This document shows, piece after piece, positions 26,389 to 36,277 of a stretch of 64,000 bases of DNA. The notes under the pieces were generated by a model. It saw only the letters and a list, made by a program, of their open reading frames with translations, had not been told where the DNA came from and ran no database searches. Each line of letters begins with the position of its first letter. Positions within the stretch are counted from its first letter, which is position 1. The stretch is from Thalassotalea mangrovi (GTDB lineage Bacteria > Pseudomonadota > Gammaproteobacteria > Enterobacterales > Alteromonadaceae), in assembly GCF_005116735.1 (NCBI RefSeq), contig NZ_SWDB01000007.1, positions 1-64,000 of the forward strand. Reading direction: 5' to 3'. The position numbers and the translations under genes were made by a program.

Positions 26389-26473
26389 GATCTTTAAGCG
26401 TTGCCCGTCTAGCCTTTTATAAAACCCGCGAAGTATTGCTAGCACCCGAAAAATCGAGAGGCAAAACAGCAAG

Positions 26474-27337
26474 ATGATCACATCCCAGTTCCAATATCAC
26501 AAAGCGTCCAGCATCGAAGACGCAATCCAAAAACTCCAGAATGAAGAAGATGCGAAATTACTCGCCGGCGGGCACAGTTTATTACCCATGATGAAACTGC
26601 GTTTTGCCGAGCCGCCATACCTAATCGATATCAATGACATCCCAGAATTACAGGGTATTGATTTGCAAGGCGATACTATCCGCATTGGCGCGATGACCAC
26701 CGAAAATGAGCTAATCGCATCGGAAATTTTACAACAGCATTGTCCGCTTCTGGTGGAAGCGGCAAAACTGGTTGCCGATCCGCAGGTGCGAAATCGCGGC
26801 ACTATCGGCGGTGATATTGTCCACGGAGACCCAGGCAATGACCACCCGGCGGTAATGTTGGCGCTAGATGCCAATTTCATTATTCAGGGGCCTGATGGCA
26901 AGCGTGAGCAACCGGCCAATGGCTTTTTTCTTGGCACCTATTGGAATGAGATTGCCGAGGATGAAATTCTTGTCGCTATCGAAGTTAAAGCACAAAAAGA
27001 TAATCAGGGGTTCGGTTATCACAAATTAAAACGTAAAACGGGGGATTATGCGGTCGCCGGCTCACCTGTGATGTTAACCCTTGATGGTGACAAATGCTCG
27101 GATATTCGCATCGGTCTCACCAATGTGGCACCGATGGCAATTCGTGCGACTGAAGCGGAAAACCTGTTAAAGGGTCAGGAGATTGACTCGGCATTAATTG
27201 AAAAGGCTGCAGAGCAGGTGATAGCCGCCTGTGAACCCGCAGAAGACCTGCGCGGTAGCAGCGAATACAAATCCCATATGGCGGCGGAGATGGTGCGTCG
27301 CTCCATTCAAGATGCACTGCAACGGGCGAGGAGCTAA
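26474..27337 (+). CDS. coxM: Carbon monoxide dehydrogenase medium (FAD) subunit
   Basis: A 287-residue flavoprotein subunit of the xanthine oxidase family. The two FAD-binding signatures are present: AGGHSLLPM (from residue 31) and [17 protein letters not shown] (about residues 111-127). It passes electrons from the Fe-S subunit to the quinone side. It is the first gene of a tight operon (2 bases to coxS, 11 to coxL) with gene order M-S-L, the usual CODH order. It is called CoxM because the partner large subunit is form I. Confidence 0.95.
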   Translation: MITSQFQYHKASSIEDAIQKLQNEEDAKLLAGGHSLLPMMKLRFAEPPYLIDINDIPELQGIDLQGDTIRIGAMTTENELIASEILQQHCPLLVEAAKLVADPQVRNRGTIGGDIVHGDPGNDHPAVMLALDANFIIQGPDGKREQPANGFFLGTYWNEIAEDEILVAIEVKAQKDNQGFGYHKLKRKTGDYAVAGSPVMLTLDGDKCSDIRIGLTNVAPMAIRATEAENLLKGQEIDSALIEKAAEQVIAACEPAEDLRGSSEYKSHMAAEMVRRSIQDALQRARS

Positions 27338-27339
27338 CC

Positions 27340-27816
27340 ATGGCGAAACATCATATTTCCTTTAACCTCAATGGCAAACCGGTTGAGGCATTGGTTGAGC
27401 CGCGGGAGTTACTGGTGCATACCATTCGCGAAAATATCCAGTTAACAGGAACCCATATTGGTTGTGAAACCTCCCACTGCGGCGTGTGTACCGTAGATCT
27501 TAACGGCAAATCCGTTAAGTCCTGCACGGTGCTGGCAGTACAGGCTGATGGTGGCGACGTATTGACCGTTGAAGGACTGGCAACCGCCGAAGGATTGCAT
27601 GCGGTGCAACAGGCATTCGTCGAAGAGCACGGGTTGCAATGCGGTTTCTGTACACCGGCGATGCTGGTGCGTGCATACCGGTTCTTGCAGGATAATCCAG
27701 ACCCTTCTGAAGATGAAATCCGCTGGGGAATGTCAGGCAACTTGTGTCGGTGTACGGGCTATCAAAACATCATTAAAGCAGTGCAAAGTGCTGCCAAGAA
27801 ATTACAACAGGCGTAA
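27340..27816 (+). CDS. coxS: Carbon monoxide dehydrogenase small (2x[2Fe-2S]) subunit
   Basis: A 158-residue protein carrying the two [2Fe-2S] clusters. The N-terminal plant-type ferredoxin cluster has CETSHCGVC and a later Cys (VKSC). The C-terminal helical cluster has CGFCTPAM and CRCTGYQNI. It wires the Mo-Cu site in CoxL to FAD in CoxM. Length and order match known CODH small subunits. GAGGAGC precedes the ATG. Confidence 0.96.
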   Translation: MAKHHISFNLNGKPVEALVEPRELLVHTIRENIQLTGTHIGCETSHCGVCTVDLNGKSVKSCTVLAVQADGGDVLTVEGLATAEGLHAVQQAFVEEHGLQCGFCTPAMLVRAYRFLQDNPDPSEDEIRWGMSGNLCRCTGYQNIIKAVQSAAKKLQQA

Positions 27817-27827
27817 GGAGAATATCG

Positions 27828-30245
27828 ATGGATAATGCAAACGATGCCAATAACGCTCCTGAGCAGGACGATCCGATAAAAGGGGTAGGATGCGCCCGTA
27901 AACGTAAAGAGGATGCTCGTTTTATTCAGGGGAAGGGCAATTACGTCGACGATATTAAAATGCCCGGCATGTTGTTCGCCGACATGGTGCGAAGCCCTTA
28001 TGCCCATGCCCGCATAAAAAGTATCAATAAAGAAAAAGCGCTGGCACTTCCCGGCGTGCATGCGGTTTTGACCGCAGATGATTTAAAACCATTGAATCTG
28101 CATTGGATGCCAACGCTCGCCGGCGATGTACAGGCCGTACTTGCCGATGAAAAAGTCCACTTCCAGTATCAGGAAGTCGCTGTTGTTGTCGCGGATAATC
28201 GCTACATCGCCGCCGATGCCATTGAATTGGTCGAAGTGGAATACGAAGAGTTACCGGTATTGGTGGATGCTCACAAAGCCATGGATGACGATGCACCAAT
28301 ATTACGTGAAGATCTGGTTGGCAAAATGGATGGTGCCCATAGTAAACGCGTCCATGATAATCATATTTTTAACTGGCAGGCGGGTGATAAGGACGCAACT
28401 GATCGGGTTTTTGAACAGGCGGAAGTTACCGTCAAGCAGGATATGTATTACCCGCGAGTTCACCCTAGTCCCCTGGAAACCTGCGGATGCGTTGCATCTT
28501 TTGATAAGGTGAATGAGCATTTAACCGTGTATATCACCTCACAGGCGCCGCATGTAGTGCGTACTGTGGTGTCCATGCTATCGGGCATCCCGGAAAGTAA
28601 GGTTCGTATTGTTTCCCCGGATATTGGTGGCGGGTTTGGTAACAAGGTTGGCGTGTATCCGGGTTATGTTGTCTCTATTGTCGCTTCCATCGTGTTAGGT
28701 GTACCGGTCAAGTGGGTAGAAAACCGCATGGAACATTTATCCACCACCGCTTTTGCTCGTGACTATCATATGACCGGTGAAATTGCTGCCGACAGTGACG
28801 GCCGGATTAAGGCGTTGCGGGTAAATGTACTGGCTGACCACGGGGCATTTGATGCATGTGCAGACCCATCTAAATTCCCGGCGGGCCTGATGCATATATG
28901 TACCGGCTCTTATGATGTACCAGTCGCACATCTTAACGTGGATGGTGTTTATACCAATAAGGCTCCCGGTGGTGTGGCTTATCGATGCTCTTTTCGGGTA
29001 ACAGAGGCCGTGTATGTAATTGAGCGCACCATGGATGTGCTAGCGCAAAAACTGGGCATCGACAAAGCAGAAATTCGTCGCCGAAACTTTATCAAAGCGG
29101 AACAATTTCCCTACCAAACCGCTCTGGGTTGGGAAATCGACAGCGGTGATTATCACACCGCCCTGGAAAAAGTGCTGGAAGCCTGCGATTACGAAGGCCT
29201 GCGCCGTGAACAACAGGAAAAGCGTGAAAAGGGCGAGTTGATGGGGATTGGTCTGGTGACCTTTACTGAAATCGTTGGTGCCGGGCCCACCCGCAATTGT
29301 GACATACTGGGGGTCGGTATGTTTGATAGCGCCGAAATTCGCGTCCACCCAACCGGTTCGGTAATCGCCCGTATGGGCACCATCACCCAGGGACAGGGGC
29401 ACCAGACCACCTATGCCCAAATTATTGCCAGTGAACTCGGTATTCCTTCTGATGAGATTTCCATTGAAGAAGGGGATACCGATACCGCTCCTTATGGCCT
29501 GGGTACTTACGGATCGCGTTCAACGCCGGTGGGCGGTGCGGCAACGGCCGTAGCGGCTCGGAAAATTCGCGCTAAAGCGCAGAAAATTGCTGCTCACCTG
29601 CTGGAAGTAAGTGAGCAGGATCTCGAGTGGGATGTTGACCGGTTTAAAGTCAAAGGGGTACCAGGCCAGGAAAAAACCATGAAGGAAATTGCCTGGGCTG
29701 CGTATAACGATCGCCCTGAAGGAATGGAGCCGGGACTGGAAGCGGTGGACTATTACGATCCGCCTAATTTTACCTACCCGTTTGGCACTTACCTGTGTGT
29801 GGTCGATATCGATAAATACACCGGCGTTACTAAGGTTCGACGCTTCTATGCCCTCGACGACTGTGGTACGCGCATCAATCCGATGATCATTGAAGGGCAG
29901 ATACATGGTGGCCTGAACGAAGGCTTTGCGGTGGCAATGGGACAGGAACTACCCTTTGATGAGCAGGGTAATATTCTTGGAAATACCCTGATGGATTACT
30001 TCATTCCTACCTTTGTGGAAACCCCGAAATGGGAAACAGACTATACCGTTACCCCATCACCACATCACCCGATTGGCGCCAAAGGTGTGGCAGAATCTCC
30101 CCATGTCGGCAGTATTCCCACCTTTACGTCGGCGATTGTTGATGCTTTCTCACACTTGGGCACCACTCACCTGGATATGCCTCATAATGCGTTTCGATTA
30201 TGGCAACATATCCGTGAATTAGGTCTGGACAAGCGTACAGGATAA
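27828..30245 (+). CDS. coxL: Aerobic carbon monoxide dehydrogenase large subunit, form I
   Basis: An 805-residue molybdenum-copper catalytic subunit that oxidises CO with water to CO2. The form I active-site motif AYRCSFR is at 28977-28997. Its Cys is residue 387, against Cys388 in Oligotropha carboxidovorans, where it holds the Cu-S-Mo site. Form II (putative) enzymes have AYxGAGR instead. The catalytic Glu lies in GVAESPHVG (about residue 756), and molybdopterin-binding glycine-rich segments (GGGFGNKVG, GQGHQTTYAQ, TYGSRSTPVGG) are present. Its length equals the family norm. A strong ribosome site (AAGGAGA) precedes it. The downstream maturation genes support a working enzyme. Confidence 0.96.
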   Translation: MDNANDANNAPEQDDPIKGVGCARKRKEDARFIQGKGNYVDDIKMPGMLFADMVRSPYAHARIKSINKEKALALPGVHAVLTADDLKPLNLHWMPTLAGDVQAVLADEKVHFQYQEVAVVVADNRYIAADAIELVEVEYEELPVLVDAHKAMDDDAPILREDLVGKMDGAHSKRVHDNHIFNWQAGDKDATDRVFEQAEVTVKQDMYYPRVHPSPLETCGCVASFDKVNEHLTVYITSQAPHVVRTVVSMLSGIPESKVRIVSPDIGGGFGNKVGVYPGYVVSIVASIVLGVPVKWVENRMEHLSTTAFARDYHMTGEIAADSDGRIKALRVNVLADHGAFDACADPSKFPAGLMHICTGSYDVPVAHLNVDGVYTNKAPGGVAYRCSFRVTEAVYVIERTMDVLAQKLGIDKAEIRRRNFIKAEQFPYQTALGWEIDSGDYHTALEKVLEACDYEGLRREQQEKREKGELMGIGLVTFTEIVGAGPTRNCDILGVGMFDSAEIRVHPTGSVIARMGTITQGQGHQTTYAQIIASELGIPSDEISIEEGDTDTAPYGLGTYGSRSTPVGGAATAVAARKIRAKAQKIAAHLLEVSEQDLEWDVDRFKVKGVPGQEKTMKEIAWAAYNDRPEGMEPGLEAVDYYDPPNFTYPFGTYLCVVDIDKYTGVTKVRRFYALDDCGTRINPMIIEGQIHGGLNEGFAVAMGQELPFDEQGNILGNTLMDYFIPTFVETPKWETDYTVTPSPHHPIGAKGVAESPHVGSIPTFTSAIVDAFSHLGTTHLDMPHNAFRLWQHIRELGLDKRTG

Positions 30246-30255
30246 GGAGCAGCTA

Positions 30256-30846
30256 ATGAAAGTTAACATGGAGAAAAGCTTTACCTTGCCGGGTCCGGCG
30301 ATAAACGCCTGGACCTTTTTGCAACAGATTGAAAAGGTCGCCGCGTGCATGCCGGGAGCCGAGATAACCGAGGCGATTGATGAACGCAATTACAAAGGCA
30401 AGGTCAAAGCCAAAATTGGTCCAGCAACTATGGCTTTTAATGGCGACATTGTGGTTGAAGACATAGATCCAGAAGCGATGAGCCTACGTCTGATTGGTAA
30501 AGGTCAGGACAGCAAAGGGACGTCATCAGCGGCGATGGATTTAACCGCTCGCGTGATAGCCGTGGATGAGTCGAGCTGTGAACTGCAGGGTAATGCCGAG
30601 ATGACCGTCACTGGTAAGGCGGCGAGCCTTGGCGGTCGTATGCTAACTCAGGTGGCGGATCAGATCCTCAATCAGTTTGGTAAAAACTTTGAAAACAATG
30701 TCGCAGCAATGGGACCAGACGAAGCTGCGGCACAACAAGCCAAAGAAGAACTGGCACAACAGCCCAAGGAGCTGAATGGCCTGGCGCTGGCCTGGTCGGT
30801 GATTACCGGTTGGTTTGCAGGGCTGTTTGGCGGTAAGAAGGCGTAA
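30256..30846 (+). CDS. coxG: CoxG family (SRPBCC) CO dehydrogenase-associated protein
   Basis: A 196-residue protein. Residues 1-145 form the CoxG/SRPBCC fold (MEKSFTLPGPAINAWTFLQQ, CMPGAE, YKGKVKAKIGPATMAFNG). Residues 150-172 are an Ala/Gln/Glu linker. The end is hydrophobic (LALAWSVITGWFAGLFGG) with a KKA tail, suggesting a membrane-anchoring helix. CoxG proteins are linked to attaching CODH to the membrane/quinone pool. It lies directly behind coxL (10 bases) with its own ribosome site (AAGGAGC). In O. carboxidovorans coxG is further downstream, after coxF. Confidence 0.9.
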   Translation: MKVNMEKSFTLPGPAINAWTFLQQIEKVAACMPGAEITEAIDERNYKGKVKAKIGPATMAFNGDIVVEDIDPEAMSLRLIGKGQDSKGTSSAAMDLTARVIAVDESSCELQGNAEMTVTGKAASLGGRMLTQVADQILNQFGKNFENNVAAMGPDEAAAQQAKEELAQQPKELNGLALAWSVITGWFAGLFGGKKA

Positions 30847-30896
30847 TCCGGTTACCGCTCTACCTCGTACTAACAATAATAATCGGGTAATTCTTG

Positions 30897-31802
30897 ATGA
30901 CTGCGACAGCGGAACTTGAACAGCAACAACGAAAACTGGCACAGCAAGGTTATATTGCCGACCGGCAGTTGTGTGCCAGTTTGTTATTAATGCAACGCAT
31001 AGGTCGACCGCTGCTTCTTGAAGGCGACGCGGGTGTTGGTAAAACTGAGATTGCCAGTGCGTTGGCCAGGAGCGAAGGTTGTGAACTCATTCGCCTGCAG
31101 TGTTATGAAGGGCTGGATATCAATGCTGCAGTCTATGAATGGAATTATCAGCATCAATTACTCTCTATCAAACTCATCGAGCAATCTCACCTTAAAGCAT
31201 CAGCAAAACACCCGAAAGAATCGCCTGAAGAGCATATATTTTCGCGAAAATACCTGTTGGAGAGACCCTTGCTGGCGGCGATAAGTCGCCCTGAACCGCC
31301 GGTGTTGCTGATTGATGAAATTGACCGGGCCGACGAGGAGTTTGAAGCTTTCCTGTTGGAGTTGCTTGCCGATTTTCAAATTTCCATTCCTGAATTGGGT
31401 ACCATTAAAGCGACCAGTATCCCCCTGGTCATCCTTACCTCCAATGGTACCCGGGAGTTGAGTGATGCGCTGCGACGGCGATGCTTATATCACTATGTCG
31501 ACTACCCGCCATTTGACAAAGAATTACTTATTATTCAGGCGAAAGTTCCGGATATCAGCCAGCAGCTTGCCCGTCAGGTGGTGGCATTTGTGCAGGATAT
31601 TCGCAAAAAGAGCCTGCGGAAAATCCCCGGCATTGCGGAAACGCTCGACTGGGCCGTTGCATTAATGGCGCTGGATATCGACAAGTTAGATCAAAACCCG
31701 GAAGCGATCCGTGATTCTCTGGTGTGTTTATTAAAAACTCGTGAGGATATGGAAGCTTTTTCTGATGTCGATTTGCAACGCCTGATCGCTACCAGTTTAT
31801 AG
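30897..31802 (+). CDS. coxD: CoxD, MoxR-type AAA+ ATPase for CODH active-site maturation
   Basis: A 301-residue AAA+ protein of the MoxR group with Walker A GDAGVGKT, Walker B LLIDEIDRAD, and the sensor-1/arginine-finger region (LTSNGTRELSDALRRR). In O. carboxidovorans, CoxD is needed for inserting sulfur and copper at the Mo site of CoxL. It is normally paired with a VWA protein, here coxE immediately downstream. The ATG at 30897 is preferred to an adjacent in-frame TTG. Confidence 0.93.
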   Translation: MTATAELEQQQRKLAQQGYIADRQLCASLLLMQRIGRPLLLEGDAGVGKTEIASALARSEGCELIRLQCYEGLDINAAVYEWNYQHQLLSIKLIEQSHLKASAKHPKESPEEHIFSRKYLLERPLLAAISRPEPPVLLIDEIDRADEEFEAFLLELLADFQISIPELGTIKATSIPLVILTSNGTRELSDALRRRCLYHYVDYPPFDKELLIIQAKVPDISQQLARQVVAFVQDIRKKSLRKIPGIAETLDWAVALMALDIDKLDQNPEAIRDSLVCLLKTREDMEAFSDVDLQRLIATSL

Positions 31803-31811
31803 TCCGTATCC

Positions 31812-33020
31812 ATGCCAACCACAAACCAGATATCGCCTCTACCACTTGTGAACGTCTCCAGTCAGTTGCAGGAGCGCATTATTGGCTTTATTCAACTTCT
31901 TAAATCCCAGAATTTCGTGATCGGTATCAAAGAAGAAGTCGATCTATTCGCCAGCATCCAGCACGTTGACCTGAAATCGCGGCGCCAGTTTCAATGGCAT
32001 CTGCAGGCCTGGCTATGTAGCAGCAGGGAGGACTGGCAAAAATTCGATGAACTGTTCAGTTTGTACTGGTTTTCGAGCAATATCCGTAGCCGGTTTCAAG
32101 CCAGTGATAAAGCGCCGGTTCAGACTAAAAAACAAAAACATTCTCAAGCCGAGGAGCGGGCTGACAGGCAGTCTCAGCAGCCTTCACAATCTGGAGATCA
32201 GCCGGGAGTTGACGATGACCCCCAGCAACTGGCTTTAGATACCGGCAGTCGTGAAGGAGCGAGTGCTACAGCCAGCCTGGCGCGAGCCGACTTTCAATCG
32301 CTAACCGACCCAGAGCAAATGCAGCTGATGCAACGCCTGGTGGAAAATTTAGCCAGGAAAATGCGTAAACGACTGGTAAGGCGTCAGAAAATAAGTAAAA
32401 AAGCCGCACAATTGGATATGCGCAAAACCCTGCGTAAAAACCTGCGCTTTGGCGGCACGCCGATTAATCTCGCATTTAAAGCACCGCGTAAAAAGCAACC
32501 ACACCTGGTGCTTTTTATCGACGTAAGTCGTTCCATGTCGATGTATAGCTTCATGTTTTTACGCTTTGCCAGGGGGTTGAGCGCAGTGTTTCGCCACGTA
32601 ACCGTATTTGCTTTTCACACCCATCTTTTACCCATTACCCAGGCGTTAAAGCAAACGGATTTAATGCGGATGAGAAATTCATTGGCATTGGTCTCGCAAG
32701 GCTGGTCAGGAGGCACAAAAATTGGTGCCAGCCTGGCGACGTTTAATCAAAAGTACCGGTCGGTGTTAAATCGGCAAACTGTGTCTGTGATATTAAGTGA
32801 CGGCCTCGATACGGGCTCAGTGGAAACGCTTGTGGAACAGGTGCGGGATATAAAACAACATAGCCGTAAGTTAGTATGGCTGAACCCTCTGATCGGCCGC
32901 CCAGGATATGAGCCAAAAGCGCAGGCAATGGCGGCGACCCTGCCATTATTGGACGTATTTGCTGCCGCGAATACATTAGAAAGCTTACAGGCGCTGGAAC
33001 AGCATTTTACTGCTCTATAA
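31812..33020 (+). CDS. coxE: CoxE, VWA-domain CODH maturation protein
   Basis: A 402-residue protein. A charged, Gln/Ser-rich linker (about residues 98-155) separates an N-terminal helical domain from the C-terminal von Willebrand A domain. The MIDAS motif DVSRSMS is present, with later metal-site residues (GGTK and LSDGLDTG). MoxR-VWA pairs act together as chaperone-like units. It starts 9 bases after coxD. The Lys/Arg-rich stretch RKMRKRLVRRQKISKKAAQ precedes the VWA domain, as in other CoxE proteins. Confidence 0.93.
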   Translation: MPTTNQISPLPLVNVSSQLQERIIGFIQLLKSQNFVIGIKEEVDLFASIQHVDLKSRRQFQWHLQAWLCSSREDWQKFDELFSLYWFSSNIRSRFQASDKAPVQTKKQKHSQAEERADRQSQQPSQSGDQPGVDDDPQQLALDTGSREGASATASLARADFQSLTDPEQMQLMQRLVENLARKMRKRLVRRQKISKKAAQLDMRKTLRKNLRFGGTPINLAFKAPRKKQPHLVLFIDVSRSMSMYSFMFLRFARGLSAVFRHVTVFAFHTHLLPITQALKQTDLMRMRNSLALVSQGWSGGTKIGASLATFNQKYRSVLNRQTVSVILSDGLDTGSVETLVEQVRDIKQHSRKLVWLNPLIGRPGYEPKAQAMAATLPLLDVFAAANTLESLQALEQHFTAL

Positions 33021-33028
33021 TTAATGTT

Positions 33029-33907
33029 ATGAAAGAAACCTTATCCGCCATTCAACTCGCCCATCAGGCTGAGCAATTAATTGCCCAGGGAGTAGATTTT
33101 TGCTGGGCGACCGTGGTTCAGGTCACCCCCCCATCTTCCGCCAGTGTTGGCTGTAAAGCGCTGGTGACTGCACAGGGAGACATGTATGGGTGGATCGGAG
33201 GTGGTTGTGTGCAAGGGGCAGTGAGAAAGGCATCAAGGGACTGCCTTAAATCGCAACAAAGCCGGTTGCTGGATATTGGCGAGCAAATTCATCAACAATT
33301 ACCTGGCGTATCGGCGTTTCCGCAAACCTGTCATAGTGAGGGCAAGGTTCAGGTGTTTATCGATCCCTTTATTGCCCTGCCACAATTACTGGTGCTGGGA
33401 CATTCGCCAGTCGCAAAGGCTCTGGTAACGCTTGGACAAGCCAGTGGTTTCGAAGTTTATGCAAGTGCCTCAGCCATCGCCGATACCACGCACAATAAGG
33501 TTCAGCAAATTGACCCGGAACAACTTTCTGATTACAGTCACTGGCGCCAGCCATATATCGTTGTTGCCAGCCAGGGCTATGCCGATGAGGCGCAGCTGGG
33601 TTATGGGCTTAGCATCGAACATCAATATCTGGCATTTATTGCCAGTCCCAAAAAAGCCGAGAAAGTAAAAGCGAGAATTGCCGCTAAACTTGATGACATC
33701 GGTACGAAAAGACTGAGTCAGCTAAAAGCTCCGGCTGGCCTTGATATCAAGGCCATTACCCCCGAACAAATCGCGATTTCTATTCTTGCCGAGATCATTC
33801 TTCGCTTGAATCATCAACGCATTCGCGCCCAGCACCCGGAAAAACAGCAACACACTAATGCAGTGGTGGCTTCTAAAGGTTGCTGTTCAGGCAAAGCAAA
33901 CCCATAG
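33029..33907 (+). CDS. coxF: CoxF/XdhC-family Mo cofactor maturation protein
   Basis: A 292-residue XdhC/CoxI-type protein. The N-terminal XdhC motif is clear (ATVVQVTPPSSASVGCKALVT, then GWIGGGCVQGAVRKA). A Rossmann-like C-terminal domain follows (LLVLGHSPVAKALVTLG), ending in CCSGKANP. XdhC proteins bind molybdenum cofactor and support its sulfuration before insertion. It is the last gene of the M-S-L-G-D-E-F operon, 8 bases after coxE. The name coxF is by position; coxI-type proteins are very similar. Confidence 0.88.
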   Translation: MKETLSAIQLAHQAEQLIAQGVDFCWATVVQVTPPSSASVGCKALVTAQGDMYGWIGGGCVQGAVRKASRDCLKSQQSRLLDIGEQIHQQLPGVSAFPQTCHSEGKVQVFIDPFIALPQLLVLGHSPVAKALVTLGQASGFEVYASASAIADTTHNKVQQIDPEQLSDYSHWRQPYIVVASQGYADEAQLGYGLSIEHQYLAFIASPKKAEKVKARIAAKLDDIGTKRLSQLKAPAGLDIKAITPEQIAISILAEIILRLNHQRIRAQHPEKQQHTNAVVASKGCCSGKANP

Positions 33908-34125
33908 AACTGTTCTGCTTTGCGAGATTTTTCACCCTCATTTGTAAGCAAATACTAATGTCAACTTGCAAAATGGCGGGTTTTATAAAACTATTAATAA
34001 CAAGTCGTTAAGGGTTAATAAGTGATATTTGATCATTGCCGAAACTGTCGCGATGTTGGTTAAGGTAATCGTGCTTATGTGGTTTTCCCTCCGTGGATAT
34101 TTCTTTCAAATAACAAGGAAAACCT

Positions 34126-36207
34126 ATGCGAAATTCTATAGCCGTTTTACTGTCAATAAGCGCTGTTCTTGCAGGTTGTAACAGCGCCCCCAAGGACATT
34201 GCTCAATCCGAACCACACGTTAGTGAACAATCCGCTGCGGTTGTAGCACCAGCATTAATCGATCGTAAAGTACTGTTCGGAAACCCAAGCCGGTTTCAGG
34301 GGCGTATCAGTCCGGACGGTGAGATGATGAGTTTTCGTGCGCCACTTAACGGCGTCATGAATGTTTTTGTCGGAAAACGAGGTGACTTTGACAGTGTAAA
34401 GCCCATCACCAATGATACGGGTCGCGGAATTCCGGTACATTTCTGGTCTCTTGATGGCAAGTATGTAATGTATACCCAGGACAAGGATGGTGATGAGAAC
34501 TGGCATTTGTACGCGGTAAATTTGCAATCCGGTGAAATCAAAAACCTAACTCCATATCCAAATACTCGCGCCGAAATTATCGCCCAGAGTCAGGCCAGAC
34601 CTGGAGTGGCGGTTGTTGGACTTAATGACAGAGATCCAAAGTGGCATGATGCCTACCTGGTGGATTTAGCTAGTGGCAAACGCACCTTACTGGCAGATGC
34701 CACGGGCTTAGGCGCCATAATCGTTGATAATAATCTCGATGTCCGGTTAGGAATGAAATCCCTGCCCGATGGCAGTTACCAGATATTACAGCGGGAAGGC
34801 GCGGGCTGGCACGAGATTTTTAAAATCCCATTCAGTGATACGCTGACCACCTATATCCTGGGTTTTGACGGTGAAAACAAAGGCATTTATATGCTTGATA
34901 GTCGCGATCGCAATACTGCAGCCCTTGTGCACCTGGATTTAGAATCCAAGGAAAAAACCGTGATTGTCAGTGATGATGACGTGGATGTCGGTAGCGTTGT
35001 CTTTGATCCTAAAAGTCACCAACCGATAGCTTACGCACTAAATAAAATTCGTCCGATTTATTTTGCCATAGACGAACAGATGCAAGACACGATAAGCAAA
35101 TTAAATCAGCAGCTAAGCGGAGGTTCGCAGTTGCTGGCGCAAACTCTGGATAATCGTTACTGGACCGTATATACCGATGAGAGTGATGAATCGCCCGTTT
35201 ACAAGGTATTTGACACCCAATCCGGTGAATTAACGGACATGTTTGTTACCAACCCGGATCTTGAAGGGCTACCCTTGGTAAAAATGCACGGTACGGTGAT
35301 CAAATCCCGCGATAATATGGATTTAGTTTCATATTACACCTTACCCTTAGAAGCTGACCCGGATCAGGATGGCAAAGCTGATAAAGCAGTGCCTATGGTG
35401 ATGCTGGTTCATGGTGGACCCTGGGGGCGGGATGGTTACGGCTATCGTGGTGATATCCAGTGGCTGGCAAATCGTGGCTACGCGGTGCTGCAGGTAAACT
35501 TCCGAGCGTCCACTGGTTTTGGCAAAGATTTTGTTAATGCCGGTAATGGCGAATGGGCTGGCGCTATGCATGATGACTTGATCGATGCCAAGCGATGGGC
35601 AGTCGAGCAGGGCATTACCGAGGAAAATACGGTAGCCATCATGGGCGGTAGCTATGGTGGTTACGCGACGTTAGTGGGCTTAACCTACACCCCAGATGAA
35701 TTTACCTGTGGTGTCGATATTGTTGGGCCTTCCAATCTGCAAACCCTACTGGAGTCAATACCGCCTTACTGGGAAAGCTTTAAGCAGACCTTTTATCGCG
35801 CTATTGGCGACCCGAATACGGCAGAGGGTAAAGCCTTGTTAGCAGAGCGTTCGCCGTTGAATAAGGTCGATGAGATTAACAAACCTCTTCTGATTGCTCA
35901 GGGCGCTAATGATCCGCGCGTTAAGCAGGCCGAATCCGATCAGATTGTTGCAGCCATGAAGGCGAAAAATATTCCGGTAACCTATGTCTTGTATCCGGAT
36001 GAGGGCCATGGATTTGCGAGGCCAGAAAATAATATGTCCTTCTATGCCGTTGCCGAATCGTTTCTGGCATCCTGTAATGGTGGCCGGGCGGAACCGCAAG
36101 GTGATGCTTTTGCAAATAGTAGTATTCAAATCCTCCATGGTCTGGAATATGTTGCCGGTATCAGCCTAGATGACGGTTCAAAAAATTTGGAATCGGTGAG
36201 CAAATAA
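34126..36207 (+). CDS. S9 family prolyl oligopeptidase lipoprotein
   Basis: A 693-residue exported serine peptidase. The signal peptide ends in a lipobox (AVLAGC, Cys18), so the protein is anchored in a membrane facing the periplasm. A beta-propeller (about residues 50-400) precedes the alpha/beta-hydrolase domain with the nucleophile motif GGSYGGY, the catalytic Asp in ANDPRV and the His in DEGHGF. It resembles acylaminoacyl-peptidase/dipeptidyl-peptidase type S9C enzymes. AAGGAAA precedes the ATG. It is monocistronic and convergent with fadD. Confidence 0.92.
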   Translation: MRNSIAVLLSISAVLAGCNSAPKDIAQSEPHVSEQSAAVVAPALIDRKVLFGNPSRFQGRISPDGEMMSFRAPLNGVMNVFVGKRGDFDSVKPITNDTGRGIPVHFWSLDGKYVMYTQDKDGDENWHLYAVNLQSGEIKNLTPYPNTRAEIIAQSQARPGVAVVGLNDRDPKWHDAYLVDLASGKRTLLADATGLGAIIVDNNLDVRLGMKSLPDGSYQILQREGAGWHEIFKIPFSDTLTTYILGFDGENKGIYMLDSRDRNTAALVHLDLESKEKTVIVSDDDVDVGSVVFDPKSHQPIAYALNKIRPIYFAIDEQMQDTISKLNQQLSGGSQLLAQTLDNRYWTVYTDESDESPVYKVFDTQSGELTDMFVTNPDLEGLPLVKMHGTVIKSRDNMDLVSYYTLPLEADPDQDGKADKAVPMVMLVHGGPWGRDGYGYRGDIQWLANRGYAVLQVNFRASTGFGKDFVNAGNGEWAGAMHDDLIDAKRWAVEQGITEENTVAIMGGSYGGYATLVGLTYTPDEFTCGVDIVGPSNLQTLLESIPPYWESFKQTFYRAIGDPNTAEGKALLAERSPLNKVDEINKPLLIAQGANDPRVKQAESDQIVAAMKAKNIPVTYVLYPDEGHGFARPENNMSFYAVAESFLASCNGGRAEPQGDAFANSSIQILHGLEYVAGISLDDGSKNLESVSK

Positions 36208-36230
36208 GAGCTGAGCATGTATTGAACTTA

Positions 36231-36258
36231 AAAAGGCCTGATACTTTTCAGGCCTTTT
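36231..36258. terminator. Bidirectional terminator between the S9 peptidase and acyl-CoA ligase genes
   Basis: AAAAGGCCTGA (36231-36241) and TCAGGCCTTTT (36248-36258) form a perfect 11-bp stem with a 6-base loop. The A and T tracts on the two sides allow termination in both directions. Confidence 0.9.
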
Positions 36259-36277
36259 CATTTGCGGGGATTCGGAA

